From assembly GCF_900129345.1 (NCBI RefSeq), contig NZ_FQVK01000024.1:1-62518 (forward strand): a DNA stretch of 62,518 nucleotides, in the 5' to 3' direction. Positions 43,539-53,054 of the stretch are shown here, one piece after another; positions within the stretch are counted from its first letter, which is position 1; each line of letters opens with the position of its first letter. Position numbers and translations under genes: made by a program. Under the pieces are notes generated by a model. It saw only the letters and a list, made by a program, of their open reading frames with translations. It was not told the DNA's origin and searched no databases. The DNA comes from Ruegeria intermedia (GTDB lineage: Bacteria > Pseudomonadota > Alphaproteobacteria > Rhodobacterales > Rhodobacteraceae).

Positions 43539-44263
43539 GGCCGCCGCCCCTGTCCATGCACGATGATGATCGAGAAATAGGGCGTGACCTCGGTGCAGGC
43601 GTCGCTCAGCTTGCGGACGGTCTGGTTGGGCATCTGCGCGTATTCCACGATCCAGGCCCGGTCGAACAGGCCCGCCGTTTTCAGCGCGCGTTTCACCTTG
43701 TCGATGTTGCGGCCGATCTTCATCACCACCAGCGCGTCGGTGCGCGCCATGCGGTCGGCCAGAACCTCTTCGGGCAGGGTGCCCATCAGCACCGTGAGGA
43801 TGTCGTCGCCCCAGGTGATCGGATCGCCCGAGGCCGTCCATGCCCCCGACATGCCGGTGATCGCCGGCACCACCTCGATGGGCACTGCGTCGCGCAGGCG
43901 GCTGTAGAGATGCATGAACGAGCCATAGAAGAACGGGTCTCCCTCGCACAGCACCACCACGTCTTCGCCCTGATCGGCCAGCTCTTTCAAGCGCGCGGTG
44001 CAGCCTTCGTAGAACTCGGCCAGCAGTGCGTTGTAGCGCGGATCAGAGACCGGGATTTCGGTCGTGACCGGGTATTCCATGGGAAACTCGACCGCATCGT
44101 CGCGGATCATCCCGTTCACGATCTTGCGCGCCTGCCCGGTGCGGCCGGGTTTGCGGAAATAGGCCACGTGTTTCGCGCCGCGCAACAGGCGGTCGGCCCG
44201 GACGCTCATCAAATCGGGATCGCCGGGGCCGAGGCCCACGCCATAGATCGTGCCCATGGTCAT
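43535..44263 (-). CDS. cobI: Precorrin-2 C20-methyltransferase, CobI
   Basis: CobI methylates C20 of precorrin-2. The 242-residue protein has IYGVGLGPGDPDLMSVRADRLL, VVLCEGDPFFYGSFMHLYSRL, VVPAITGMSGAWTASGDPI and VVMKIGRNIDKVKRAL. Two starts are close; ATG 44261-44263 is preferred because it forms ATGA with the cobH stop, and a second ATG lies two codons later. Confidence 0.96.
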   Translation of the reverse strand: MTMGTIYGVGLGPGDPDLMSVRADRLLRGAKHVAYFRKPGRTGQARKIVNGMIRDDAVEFPMEYPVTTEIPVSDPRYNALLAEFYEGCTARLKELADQGEDVVVLCEGDPFFYGSFMHLYSRLRDAVPIEVVPAITGMSGAWTASGDPITWGDDILTVLMGTLPEEVLADRMARTDALVVMKIGRNIDKVKRALKTAGLFDRAWIVEYAQMPNQTVRKLSDACTEVTPYFSIIIVHGQGRRP

Positions 44264-44889
44264 TCCGCCCGGCTTGCGATGGCGTTGATCGCGGCAACGG
44301 TGATGGCGCTGCCGCCCAGGCGGCCCTTGACGATACAGCTGGGGACGGGCTGGGCCTCCCACAGGGCGTCCTTGGATTCGACCGCGCCGACAAAGCCCAC
44401 GGGGCAGCCGATGATTGCGGCAGGGCGGGGGCAGTCGGGGTCCTCGAGCATGTTCAGCAGGTGAAACAGCGCCGTGGGCGCGTTGCCGATGGCCACCAGC
44501 GCGCCCTCCAGATGGGTGCGCCACAGTTCCAGCGCGGCGGCGGATCGGGTGTTGCCCATCTTCTCGGCCAGCGGGCGCACGCGCTCGTCGTGCAGGGTGC
44601 AGATGACCTGATTGTCGGCGGGCAGGCGAAAGCGGGTGACGCCTTCGGACACCATCCGCGCGTCGCACAGGATCGGCGCGCCGTTTTCCAGCGCGGTGCG
44701 GGCGGTGCGCACGAAGCCGGGCGAGAAGTGGATGAATTCTTCCAGCCCGACCATTCCGGCGGCATGGATCATGCGGACGGCGACCTGCTCTTCATCCGGA
44801 TCAAAGCGGGCCAGATCGGCCTCGGACCGGATCGTGGCGAAGGATTGCTTGTAGATCGCCGCGCCGTCGGTTTCGTATTCATAGGGCAT
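44260..44889 (-). CDS. cobH: Precorrin-8X methylmutase, CobH
   Basis: CobH moves a methyl group from C11 to C12 to give hydrogenobyrinic acid. The 209-residue protein has the family start YETDGAAIYKQSFATIRSEADL, then RMIHAAGMVGLEEFIHFSPG with the catalytic His, PILCDARMVSEGVTRFRLP and IIGCPVGFVGAVESKDAL. It overlaps the end of cobG by one base. Confidence 0.96.
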   Translation of the reverse strand: MPYEYETDGAAIYKQSFATIRSEADLARFDPDEEQVAVRMIHAAGMVGLEEFIHFSPGFVRTARTALENGAPILCDARMVSEGVTRFRLPADNQVICTLHDERVRPLAEKMGNTRSAAALELWRTHLEGALVAIGNAPTALFHLLNMLEDPDCPRPAAIIGCPVGFVGAVESKDALWEAQPVPSCIVKGRLGGSAITVAAINAIASRAE

Positions 44890-46016
44890 CAGGTCAGGTC
44901 CATGGTCTTCAGTGTTTCGGGGTCCAGCCCGCGCTGAAGGGGCTCATCCCCCGCGCGGCCGTGTTTTACAAGATCAAATCGCCCGTCGCGGCCCACCAGC
45001 GTCAGATCGGCCGCGCCCATGCGCGCGCAGCCCTTGGCGCAGCCCGAGACATGCAGGCTGCCGGACACGCGCGGGGCCAGCGCGCGGGCGATGGCGCGGG
45101 TCTCGGCTTGTGCCTGCGGGCAGAATGGCGCGCCGGGGCAGGCGTCGGTGGATAGCAGCGGGTCGGCGCCGTCCGTCACGAAGGCCGGGGCGGGGATCGC
45201 CGCCCCGCCTTCCAGCAGGAACAGCCGCCAGGGCGTGACGCGCAGGGCGGCGGCGCCCGAGGCCTTGACCAGCGCGCGCAGCTCGGCGGCGGGCAGTTGC
45301 CCGAAGGCCGCGCCGTGGATTGGGCCGATTTCGCAGTTGCCGGGTTGCAGCGCCGGTGCCGTGGGGCCGAGGGCGTGGCCCTGCCATTCGTCGGGTAGGT
45401 CATGCGCCGCGATCAGGCGGGCCATGCGGCGGGTGTCGGAAGTGAAGCGCTCGGCGAACCACCGGGCCAGATCGATCACGCGGTCGATCGCCTCATCTTC
45501 GGTCACCAAGCGGCCGGTCTCGGCCCCGTCGGCGCGCAGGATCAGGCCCGAAGCTCCCCGTTCCAGTCGGATGTCGGCCGAGTCCCCGGCCAGCAGCCGC
45601 GCCGCGCCGGTATCCACCGCAAAGCCGAACTTGGCGGGCAGGGCGGGCAGATCACCCAGCCGGTCGATCAATGCACGAGTCAGCCGCGCGGTCAGGTCAC
45701 CTTCTTCGTAGAGAGGGCTAACCAGAATGTTGCGCCGGGTCTCGATGCCCGGCTCGGCGTCCAGCAGGTTCAGCGCCGACAACTCGACCAGCAGCGCCTG
45801 GTGGTCGGCCTCGGCCACGCCGCGCAGTTGCAGGTTGGCGCGGTTGGTCAGGTCGATGGTGCCATTGCCGAAGCGCAGGGCCAGATCGCACAGCCCCAAC
45901 GTCTGCGCGGCGCTCAGCCGGGCCAGACGCGGGCGCACCCGTACCACCAGCCCGTCGCCGGACATCATCGGGCGATGCGCGCCGGGGCACCAGCCCTGAA
46001 CGACCGGGGCGCTCAT
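44889..46016 (-). CDS. cobG: Precorrin-3B synthase, CobG (aerobic pathway marker)
   Basis: CobG is a monooxygenase that uses O2, a 4Fe-4S centre and a mononuclear iron to make precorrin-3B, so its presence marks the aerobic route. The 375-residue protein resembles nitrite/sulfite reductases: TNRANLQLRGV in the first half, and the cluster ligands CPGAPFCPQAQAE and HVSGCAKGCARMGAADLTLVGRDGRF. The start at 46014-46016 overlaps the cobN stop (ATGA). Confidence 0.94.
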   Translation of the reverse strand: MSAPVVQGWCPGAHRPMMSGDGLVVRVRPRLARLSAAQTLGLCDLALRFGNGTIDLTNRANLQLRGVAEADHQALLVELSALNLLDAEPGIETRRNILVSPLYEEGDLTARLTRALIDRLGDLPALPAKFGFAVDTGAARLLAGDSADIRLERGASGLILRADGAETGRLVTEDEAIDRVIDLARWFAERFTSDTRRMARLIAAHDLPDEWQGHALGPTAPALQPGNCEIGPIHGAAFGQLPAAELRALVKASGAAALRVTPWRLFLLEGGAAIPAPAFVTDGADPLLSTDACPGAPFCPQAQAETRAIARALAPRVSGSLHVSGCAKGCARMGAADLTLVGRDGRFDLVKHGRAGDEPLQRGLDPETLKTMDLT

Positions 46017-49000
46017 CCCAACCCCTCCAGATCGGCGCGGATCGAGTTGCGGCGGGTGTTCCACAGCCCGGCCTCGTACAGCGCGCGGAACCGGTCCTGC
46101 ATGGCCTGATGGGCCAGCGGGTTGGCATCCTGCAAAAACGCGTCCACCTCTGGGTCCCCAAGGGTCGCGTCATGGAACAGGTCGAACAGGTGCGGGCCGA
46201 CCGTTCCTGACAGATGTGCGAAGGACGCCATGTGTTCCAGAGTCGCCGCGATCTCGGCCGCACCGCGGAAGCCGTGGCGCTGCATCCCGGCGATCCAGTC
46301 GGGATTGGCGGCGCGGGCGTGGACCACGCGGCTGATTTCCTCGGGCAGGGTGCGGGCGCGCGGGGTGCCCGGGTTGGTGTTGTCGAGGTGATACAGCTGC
46401 GCCTGCCCGCCGGTCGTCTTCTTGGCGGCGGCAAAGCCGGCCTCGTGCGTGGCATAGTCATTGGCCAGCAGCAGGTCGGTCTCGGTCAGGTCCTGCAGGT
46501 GCACGAAACTGTCGGCCTGCGCCACGCGCTGGGTGATCCCGTCGGGGTCGTGGGCAATGTGCTCGCCCTCGAAGGCGAAGGCGCTGGCGTCCAGCCAGGC
46601 CTGACCGGCCTGCGCGCGGGCCTCGTCGGTATAGGTTTCCGACAGGTGGGTCATGTTCAGACCATAGCTGCCCGGCGCCGGGCCATAGACACGGGCGGCG
46701 GGCGCCTGGCCGGCATAGGGGTTCCAGTCGGGCGCCTCGTCGCGTTCCGACAGCGCCCGGACCGCCTGTCCGAACAGGGCCGACAGGGTCGGGAACACGT
46801 CGCGGAACAAGCCCGAGACGCGCAGGGTCACGTCCAGCCGCGGGCGCTCCAGGTCGGTGATCGGCAGAACCTCGATGCCCGATACGCGCTCGGAGCCCGG
46901 ATCCCAGACCGGTTTGACGCCCAGCAGGTGCAGCGCCATGGCGAATTCCTCGCCCGCCGTGCGCATCGTGGCCGAGCCCCACAGATCGACGATCAGGCCC
47001 CTGGGGTAGTCGCCTTCCTCCTGCAGGTGGCGGCGCACCAGTTCCTCGGCCAGTTTCACGCCCTGCGCATAGGCCGCGCGGGTGGGGACCGAGCGCGGAT
47101 CTGTGGTGAACAGGTTGCGCCCCGTGGGCAGCACGTCGGTGCGCCCGCGATAGGGCGAGCCGGAAGGCCCGGCCTCGATCCGTTTGCCGGCCAGCGCATC
47201 CAGCAGGGCCTGCCGTTCGGCCTGTGCCGACGCGGCGGCGTCGAAATTGCCCGCGACCTGCGGCGCGCGGCCGAAGATGTGCAGCCCGTCGCCGAACTGG
47301 CTTTCCTTGATGTCGCAGACGAAGCGGTCGATGCGGGTGATCGCCTCGGCGGTGCTGGTGGCCTGATCCAGCCCCAGATCGGCCTCGAGCCCGATGGCCT
47401 GCGCCTCGTCGCGGATATCGGCCTGCAGCCGGTCGCGCCGCTTGGGGTCCAGCCCGTCGGCGTTCGAGAACTCGTCCAGCAGCGATTCCAGCCGCACCAT
47501 ACGGTCGGGTGTGCTGCTCTGTTTCATCGGCGGAGGAATGTGGCCCAGCGTCACCGCCCCGATCCGGCGCTTGGCCTGCGCGGCCTCGCCCGGGTCGTTC
47601 ACGATGAACGGATAGATCACCGGCAGATCGCCGATCAGCGCCTCGGGCCAGCATTCCGCCGAGAGCGCCACCGATTTGCCCGGCAGCCATTCCAGCGTTC
47701 CGTGGGCGCCGATATGGATCAGCGCATCCGCACCTAACCCGTGCCTCAGCCATAGGTAGAAGGCCACATAGCCGTGCCGGGGCGTGCGCGACAGGTCGTG
47801 ATACTCGTCGTCCCGCAACTCGGGCGTGCCGCGTTCGGGCTGCAGCGCCACCAGCGCCTTGCCGCGCCGCAGGGCGGTGAAATGAAATGCCCCATCGGCG
47901 CAGGCCGGGTCATCCTCGGGCGTGCCCCAGACGGTTTCCAGATCGGCGCGCAACGTCTCGGGCAGGTGCGCCAGCGCCGCGCGGTAAGCATCGACCGGCC
48001 ACGAAATCCGGGCGTCCGGCAGCGTGTCGGCAATCGGCTCGGCGGGGGCGGTGTCATACCCCGCGCCCTGCAGGTCGGGCAGGATCGCCTCGGCCGAGGC
48101 AAGCGCGTCCAGCCCCACCGCATGGGCCATCTGCCAGTCCTTGCCGGGATAGGTGGACAAAACCAACGCGGGCACCTGTTGTGCCTTTGGTTTTTCGGCC
48201 AGGTCCACCCAGGCCATCGCCCGGTCGATGATGGCGGCGATCCGGTCGGGCTCGGGGCGGTGGGCAAAGCGGGAATATTCCAGATGCGGGTCGCGCTTGC
48301 CCGGTTCCTTGAACGAGGCGACACCGGCCGAGATGCGCCCGTCCACTTCGGGCAGAACCACATGCATGGCCAGATCGGCAGGCGACAGGCCGCGTTCGGC
48401 CTCGGCCCAGGCCTTGCGGCGCGAGGTCGCCAGCGCGACCTGGAACACCGGCACGCCCGCCACGTCCAAGGGCGATGTGCCCGACGCGCCTTTGCCCGAA
48501 AACGAGGTGGCGTTAATGATCGCCGAGGGCGCCATCGCTGGGATGTTCTCGGCCAGCCACTCAGCCGCCGCAGGCGCCTTGAGCGAGGGCGCAAACAGCC
48601 CCACCGCCTGATGACCCCGCGCGCGGATTTCCCGGATCAGGGCCGCGACCGGTGCGGTATCGGCCGAGGTCAGGTAGGCGCGGTAGAAGGTCACGATGAT
48701 GCGTCGGCCTTCGCCCGCGAATGCTTCCTCGGGCGCAATCACGCCGCGATCCGGGCACCATGCGCCGCAATCGGGCAGAGTCTTGGCCCCCATCACCGGC
48801 CCGGCATACAGCCCCGCCGCCAGCGCCATCTGCGCCAGTGCGGCCTGGGCTGCCACTTCGCCGCCGGTGTCGCACAGATGCGCCAGCCGCCGCAGGGTCG
48901 AGACCGGCAGGGTCGAATAATCGTCCAGCCGCGTATCCTCGCGCCCGTCGGCGGGCAGCACCGCCAGCGCGATGCCCTTGGCCTGCGCCAGCGCCAGAAC

Positions 49001-49306
49001 CTGCTGCAACCCGTAAGACCAGTAGGGCACCCCGCCGATCAGCCGGATCAGGATGCCCTTGGCGCCCTCCAGCGTCCGTTCGACATAGGTATCGACCGAG
49101 AGCGGGTGTTTCAGCGCCGCCAGGTTGGCCAGCCGCAACGAGGGCATCCGCCCCTCGGGCCCGCCGCCGCGATGCCAGCCGGCCGCGAAGGCACCCAGGT
49201 CGCTGTCCGAGAAGGACAGCACCACCAGATCCGCCGGGCTCTGGCCCAGGTCGGTCGGGGTCTCGGTTTCTTCGAGCCCGTGGCTTTCGCGGAAGACGAC
49301 ATGCAT
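46013..49306 (-). CDS. cobN: Cobaltochelatase subunit CobN
   Basis: CobN is the large substrate-binding subunit of the ATP-dependent chelatase that inserts Co2+ into hydrogenobyrinic acid a,c-diamide; it works with CobS and CobT, which are not in this window. The 1097-residue protein has typical stretches RIIVTFYRAYLTSADTAPV, LRHGLGADALIHIGAHGTLEWLPGKSVALS, GDLPVIYPFIVNDPGEAAQAKRR, RGLIVDLWGSATMRTAGEEFA and VTLRVSGLFRDVFPTLSALF. It is shorter than some CobN proteins but no segment looks broken. The gap to cobW is 6 bases. Confidence 0.96.
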   Translation of the reverse strand: MHVVFRESHGLEETETPTDLGQSPADLVVLSFSDSDLGAFAAGWHRGGGPEGRMPSLRLANLAALKHPLSVDTYVERTLEGAKGILIRLIGGVPYWSYGLQQVLALAQAKGIALAVLPADGREDTRLDDYSTLPVSTLRRLAHLCDTGGEVAAQAALAQMALAAGLYAGPVMGAKTLPDCGAWCPDRGVIAPEEAFAGEGRRIIVTFYRAYLTSADTAPVAALIREIRARGHQAVGLFAPSLKAPAAAEWLAENIPAMAPSAIINATSFSGKGASGTSPLDVAGVPVFQVALATSRRKAWAEAERGLSPADLAMHVVLPEVDGRISAGVASFKEPGKRDPHLEYSRFAHRPEPDRIAAIIDRAMAWVDLAEKPKAQQVPALVLSTYPGKDWQMAHAVGLDALASAEAILPDLQGAGYDTAPAEPIADTLPDARISWPVDAYRAALAHLPETLRADLETVWGTPEDDPACADGAFHFTALRRGKALVALQPERGTPELRDDEYHDLSRTPRHGYVAFYLWLRHGLGADALIHIGAHGTLEWLPGKSVALSAECWPEALIGDLPVIYPFIVNDPGEAAQAKRRIGAVTLGHIPPPMKQSSTPDRMVRLESLLDEFSNADGLDPKRRDRLQADIRDEAQAIGLEADLGLDQATSTAEAITRIDRFVCDIKESQFGDGLHIFGRAPQVAGNFDAAASAQAERQALLDALAGKRIEAGPSGSPYRGRTDVLPTGRNLFTTDPRSVPTRAAYAQGVKLAEELVRRHLQEEGDYPRGLIVDLWGSATMRTAGEEFAMALHLLGVKPVWDPGSERVSGIEVLPITDLERPRLDVTLRVSGLFRDVFPTLSALFGQAVRALSERDEAPDWNPYAGQAPAARVYGPAPGSYGLNMTHLSETYTDEARAQAGQAWLDASAFAFEGEHIAHDPDGITQRVAQADSFVHLQDLTETDLLLANDYATHEAGFAAAKKTTGGQAQLYHLDNTNPGTPRARTLPEEISRVVHARAANPDWIAGMQRHGFRGAAEIAATLEHMASFAHLSGTVGPHLFDLFHDATLGDPEVDAFLQDANPLAHQAMQDRFRALYEAGLWNTRRNSIRADLEGLG

Positions 49307-49312
49307 CGGTGC

Positions 49313-50368
49313 TTACTCGGCGGCCTCGGTGACGCCCGTCAGGATGCCACGGATCGCGGCCGCGTCGATGTCGTCATGCTCGGCGATGACCACAAGGCGC
49401 GAGCGGCGCTCTTCCTCCGGTTTCCACGGGCGGTCATACTGGTGCCGCACCCGCGCGCCGACCGCCTGGACCAGCAGGCGCATCGGCTTGCCCTGAACGG
49501 CGGCATAGCCCTTGACCCGCAGGATGTTCAGCTCGTTCGCGAGACGTTCGATATTGGCGACCAGCTGCGCCGGGTTGGTCTGTTCGGGCAGCTCGACCAC
49601 GATGCTTTCGAAGTCGTCATGTTCATGGTCGTCATGGCCGTCGTGATGCGAGGGGCGGGCGTCCATGTCGTCCTCGGCCGCAGCCTCGAGCCCCAGCACC
49701 ACGCGCACGTCAACTGCACCTTCGGCCACTTCTACCACGGGCAGGGGGCGCGGCGCCTCGGCGGCGATGATCTCGCGCGCCTTGGCCACACCTTCGGGGC
49801 CGGCCAGGTCGGGCTTGGTCAGCAGGATGATGTCGGCGCACGAGATCTGATCCTCGAACACCTCGGACAGGGGCGTTTCGTGGTCGATCGAGTCATCGGC
49901 CATGCGCTGCGCGTCCACGGCGGCGACGTTGGGGGCGAAGCGGCCTGCGGCCACGGCCTCGGCATCGGCCAGGGCGATCACGCCGTCCACGGTGATCTTG
50001 GAACGGATGTCGGGCCAGTCGAACGCCTTGAGCAGCGGTTTCGGCAGGGCCAGCCCGCTGGTTTCGATCAGGATGTGATCGGGGCGCGGGTCCAGTGCCA
50101 TCAGCGCCTCGATCGTGGGGATGAAGTCATCGGCCACTGTGCAGCAGATGCAGCCATTGGCCAGCTCCATGATGTTTTCTGCCGGGCAGTCGGGGATGGC
50201 GCAGCTTTTCAGGATTTCGCCATCGACGCCCACATCGCCGAATTCGTTGACCACCACGGCCAGCCGCTTGCCCTGCGGCTCGGACATCAGGTGGCGGATC
50301 AGCGTGGTCTTGCCCGAGCCGAGAAAGCCGGTGATGACGGTGACGGGAAGTTTTTCGAGGGTGCTCAT
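49313..50368 (-). CDS. cobW: CobW-type metal-chaperone GTPase
   Basis: A 351-residue G3E GTPase. The P-loop GFLGSGKTTLIRHL, switch Glu-rich VVVNEFGDVGVDGEIL, the metal-binding ELANGCICCTVADDF (CxCC), the LIETSGLALPKPLL walker and LLTKPDL guanine motif are present. A His/Asp-rich insert (HHDGHDDHEHDD) precedes the CobW C-terminal domain. CobW is thought to deliver Co2+ to the CobNST chelatase. The ATG at 50366-50368 is 2 bases after the DUF1636 stop. Confidence 0.95.
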   Translation of the reverse strand: MSTLEKLPVTVITGFLGSGKTTLIRHLMSEPQGKRLAVVVNEFGDVGVDGEILKSCAIPDCPAENIMELANGCICCTVADDFIPTIEALMALDPRPDHILIETSGLALPKPLLKAFDWPDIRSKITVDGVIALADAEAVAAGRFAPNVAAVDAQRMADDSIDHETPLSEVFEDQISCADIILLTKPDLAGPEGVAKAREIIAAEAPRPLPVVEVAEGAVDVRVVLGLEAAAEDDMDARPSHHDGHDDHEHDDFESIVVELPEQTNPAQLVANIERLANELNILRVKGYAAVQGKPMRLLVQAVGARVRHQYDRPWKPEEERRSRLVVIAEHDDIDAAAIRGILTGVTEAAE

Positions 50369-50370
50369 GC

Positions 50371-50754
50371 TCAGGCTCCAATCGGGGGAATGCGGGCGGC
50401 GCAGTTCTTGCGGAAATGTTCGGGGCGGTCGCGCCATTTCACAAGGCCATCGTCGGTGGCCAAGTACTTGGTGGCGCCTTCGACGATGATCTCGACATCG
50501 TCCGTTTCGTTCAGGTTTTCATAGACGAAGGTCCAGCGCGACGGCCCACCGCGCAGAACGATCGAGCAGCCCTGATCGCAGTTCGACAGGCATTCGACCG
50601 GCTTCAGGGTGATGCCGTCGGGCAGGTCGGCCTGCTCAAGCGCCTTGTGCAGCAGCGTGCCGGGGCGCTGGGCGTCATCCTCGATGGGCAGCCCGCGGCG
50701 GCAGGTGGTGCAGACCAGCAGCTCGACTGGTGTGGTCTCGGTCACGTCTCTCAT
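50371..50754 (-). CDS. DUF1636 metal-binding protein (second copy, first gene of the cob operon)
   Basis: A 127-residue protein with LLVCTTCRRG at the N-terminus and VECLSNCDQGCSIVLRGG in the middle, then WTFVYENLNETDDVEIIVEGATKYLATDDGLVKWRDRPEHFRKN. The Cys pairs suggest a thioredoxin-fold ferredoxin-like metal site. It is the promoter-proximal gene behind the cobalamin riboswitch and is followed two bases later by cobW, which suggests a role in cobalt delivery or redox support. Function is unproven. Confidence 0.85.
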   Translation of the reverse strand: MRDVTETTPVELLVCTTCRRGLPIEDDAQRPGTLLHKALEQADLPDGITLKPVECLSNCDQGCSIVLRGGPSRWTFVYENLNETDDVEIIVEGATKYLATDDGLVKWRDRPEHFRKNCAARIPPIGA

Positions 50755-50839
50755 CCCCCCTCACTCGGTTGTCGGGGGACGGGGTATGCGCGGGCCACGT
50801 TGCGGACATGGGCCCGACACCGGAACACCCCGTCCGGTT

Positions 50840-51025
50840 CGTCTTCGGGCGTTGGCAGGTCTCCCGGCTTGCGGATGTCAGAGCGGCGCTCTGTCGGATG
50901 TCCCGCCTTCCCGGCCTGCGGCCAGTGGCATTTGGGCACCCTCTCCGGTCACGGTCGCGGGGGCGGCTGCGTTTGACGGAAAACCGCTGACGCATTCCCT
51001 TTTCATCTGCTTGCACAGACACCAA
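50840..51025 (-). promoter_or_regulatory. Cobalamin riboswitch controlling the cob operon
   Basis: On the minus strand the elements are AAAAGGGAATG (50993-51003), GCCGCCCCCGCGACCGTGACCGG (50945-50967, a variant of the usual ACTGTAAGC) and the B12 box AGCCGGGAGACCTGCC (50854-50869). It fills most of the 359-base gap between the LysR gene and the first cob-operon gene; about 85 bases then separate the box from the DUF1636 start. High B12 should shut down the operon. Confidence 0.93.
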
Positions 51026-51113
51026 CGCAAGCGACATGCGGCACGGGCAGGGGGGTTGTCAAGCGCGCGGGGTCACGTGCCTTGCGTCGGATCGAAAAAG
51101 CGACTTGCCGGGG

Positions 51114-51989
51114 TCAGTCCGCGGCATCACCGGCCAACCGGTCGCGCAGCCAGGCCAGGAACAACTGGGCGGGGATGGAGGGAGGCGCCGCGCTGACGCT
51201 ACGGATCAGGTAGTGCGACTGGGCAAAGGGAATCGCCGGCCCGGCAACCCGGATCGGCGCGCCTTGGGCGATGGCGTTGCGCGCGAACCGCTCCAGAACG
51301 GTGGCATAGCCCGCGCCGGCCATCACCAGTTGCAGCGCCGTGACGGTGGTATCGGCCGAATGGCGCGCGGGGCGGTCGGGCAGGTCGGTGCCCGTGGCCT
51401 CGAAGTACCGCGCCCAGTTGTCCTCGTACCCCAGAATGTGGATCAACGGGCCGTTGCGCAGGTCTGGCGCCGGGTCCTGCGCCCGGCATACGGGCACCAG
51501 CCGCTCCGAGCACAGCCGCTCGGCCGCGACACCGGGCCAGTCGCCATGGCCCAGCCGGATTTCCACGTCCACATCCGCGGGCGCGGCCGAGTCGTTCCAG
51601 ATATGCGACACCAGTCGCACCGGAATTTCGGGGTGCTGCGCGCTGAACGCGGGCAGCTCGGCCGCGATCCAGTAGGTCATCGTCGATATCGCCGCCCGGA
51701 TGGTCAGCGCCTGCCGAGAGGCGGGGCCGAACAGGCTGTTGGTGGACAGCGCGATATCCGATAGCGCCCGGCGCACGGTCAGTGCATAGGACTGGCCCGG
51801 CTCGGTCAGCGACAGGTGCCGGGCGTTGCGGGCGAAAAGCGGCTGCCCGAGATCCGCCTCGAGCGAGCGGATATGCAGCGACACCGCCGTCTGGGTCAGG
51901 CCCAATTCCTGCGCGGCGGTTGTGAAATTCAGGTGGCGCGCGGCGGCCTCGAAGCTGCGCAGCCAGGCCGGATTGGGCAGGTGGTCCAT
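51114..51989 (-). CDS. LysR-family transcriptional regulator (GcvA-like)
   Basis: A 291-residue LysR protein: N-terminal helix-turn-helix PAWLRSFEAAARHLNFTTAAQELGLTQTAVSLHIRSLEADLGQPLFAR, as a layout, followed by a substrate-binding domain (ALTIRAAISTMTYWIAAELPAFSAQHPEIPVRLVS). It is divergent from the hydroxyacid-dehydrogenase-like gene with a 108-base shared promoter region, so that gene is its likely target. The effector is unknown. Confidence 0.92.
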   Translation of the reverse strand: MDHLPNPAWLRSFEAAARHLNFTTAAQELGLTQTAVSLHIRSLEADLGQPLFARNARHLSLTEPGQSYALTVRRALSDIALSTNSLFGPASRQALTIRAAISTMTYWIAAELPAFSAQHPEIPVRLVSHIWNDSAAPADVDVEIRLGHGDWPGVAAERLCSERLVPVCRAQDPAPDLRNGPLIHILGYEDNWARYFEATGTDLPDRPARHSADTTVTALQLVMAGAGYATVLERFARNAIAQGAPIRVAGPAIPFAQSHYLIRSVSAAPPSIPAQLFLAWLRDRLAGDAAD

Positions 51990-52097
51990 TCATCACCAAA
52001 ATATTTTGCATTTAGATCGACTTTTTATTCGTTTCTTTTGTCGGTGGGCAACGGAAATACTCGGGCCAACGAAAACGCGCCTGCAGGAGGGCAGAAC

Positions 52098-53054
52098 ATG
52101 AAGGTCGGGTTCATCGGTTTGGGCAATGTGGGGGGCAAGCTGTCGGGGTCGCTGCTGCGCAACGGTATCGACCTGACGGTATACGATCTGAACCCCGATC
52201 TTGTGGCGGAGTTCGCCGCCAAGGGGGCCAAGGCCGGCGAAAGCCCGGCCCAGATGATGCGCGACTGCGATGCGGTCATCACCTGCCTGCCATCGCCCGC
52301 CGCCTCGGACGCGGTGATGCAGCAGATGCTGCCCGAGGTGACCCAAGGCAAGATCTGGATGGAGATGTCCACCACCGACGAGGCCGAGGTCAAACGCCTG
52401 GGGGCCATGGTGATCGAACGCGGCGGGGCGGCGGTGGACTGCCCGGTTTCGGGCGGGTGCCACCGGGCGGCCACGGGCAATATCTCGATCTTCGCGGGTT
52501 GCGACCGGGCCACGTTCGAGCGGATCCTTCCGTTCCTGACGACGATGGGCCGGCGCATCCTGCATACCGGCGATCTGGGCACTGCCTCGGTTTTGAAGGT
52601 GCTGACCAACTATCTGGCCACCGCCAACCTGATCACCTGCGCCGAGGCGCTGGTGACCGCCAAGGCCGCCGGGATGGACCTGAACACCACCTACGAGGCG
52701 ATCAAGATCTCGTCCGGCACATCCTTCGTGCATGAGACCGAAAGCCAGGTGATCCTGAACGGCTCGCGCGACATTTCCTTCACCATGGACCTGGTGAAAA
52801 AGGATATCGGCCTGTTCCAGGAGGTCGCCGACCGCGCCGGCGTGCCGTTGGAGATGAACCCGTTGATGATCAAGATCTTCGACGACGCCATCGCCCGCTA
52901 TGGCGCGCGCGAGCTGTCGCCCAACGTCATTCGACGGCTCGAGGATGCAACCGGGCTGAGTGTCACCGCGCCCGGATTTCCGGCCGAGATGCAGGACGCT
53001 GAACCGGAAGAGCCGGGGTATGAGGTGATTCCTCAAGGCCGAAGCAAGGTCTGA
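52098..53054 (+). CDS. NAD(P)-dependent 3-hydroxyisobutyrate-dehydrogenase-like oxidoreductase
   Basis: A 318-residue beta-hydroxyacid dehydrogenase. The Rossmann start is MKVGFIGLGNVGGKLSGSLL. Family motifs include CLPSPAASDAVMQQM, the substrate-binding DCPVSGGCHRAATGNISIFAG, and the catalytic Lys in ASVLKVLTNYLATANLITCAEAL. The exact substrate (3-hydroxyisobutyrate, tartronate semialdehyde or another) cannot be told. The start at 52098 follows GGAGG (52086-52090). It is transcribed away from the LysR gene. Confidence 0.92.
   Translation: MKVGFIGLGNVGGKLSGSLLRNGIDLTVYDLNPDLVAEFAAKGAKAGESPAQMMRDCDAVITCLPSPAASDAVMQQMLPEVTQGKIWMEMSTTDEAEVKRLGAMVIERGGAAVDCPVSGGCHRAATGNISIFAGCDRATFERILPFLTTMGRRILHTGDLGTASVLKVLTNYLATANLITCAEALVTAKAAGMDLNTTYEAIKISSGTSFVHETESQVILNGSRDISFTMDLVKKDIGLFQEVADRAGVPLEMNPLMIKIFDDAIARYGARELSPNVIRRLEDATGLSVTAPGFPAEMQDAEPEEPGYEVIPQGRSKV

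Noticed and set aside
47774..50524. 916-codon frame opposite cobN and cobW
   Set aside because: Mirror of GC-rich codon usage in two well-supported genes; low-complexity Arg/Gly/Gln protein.
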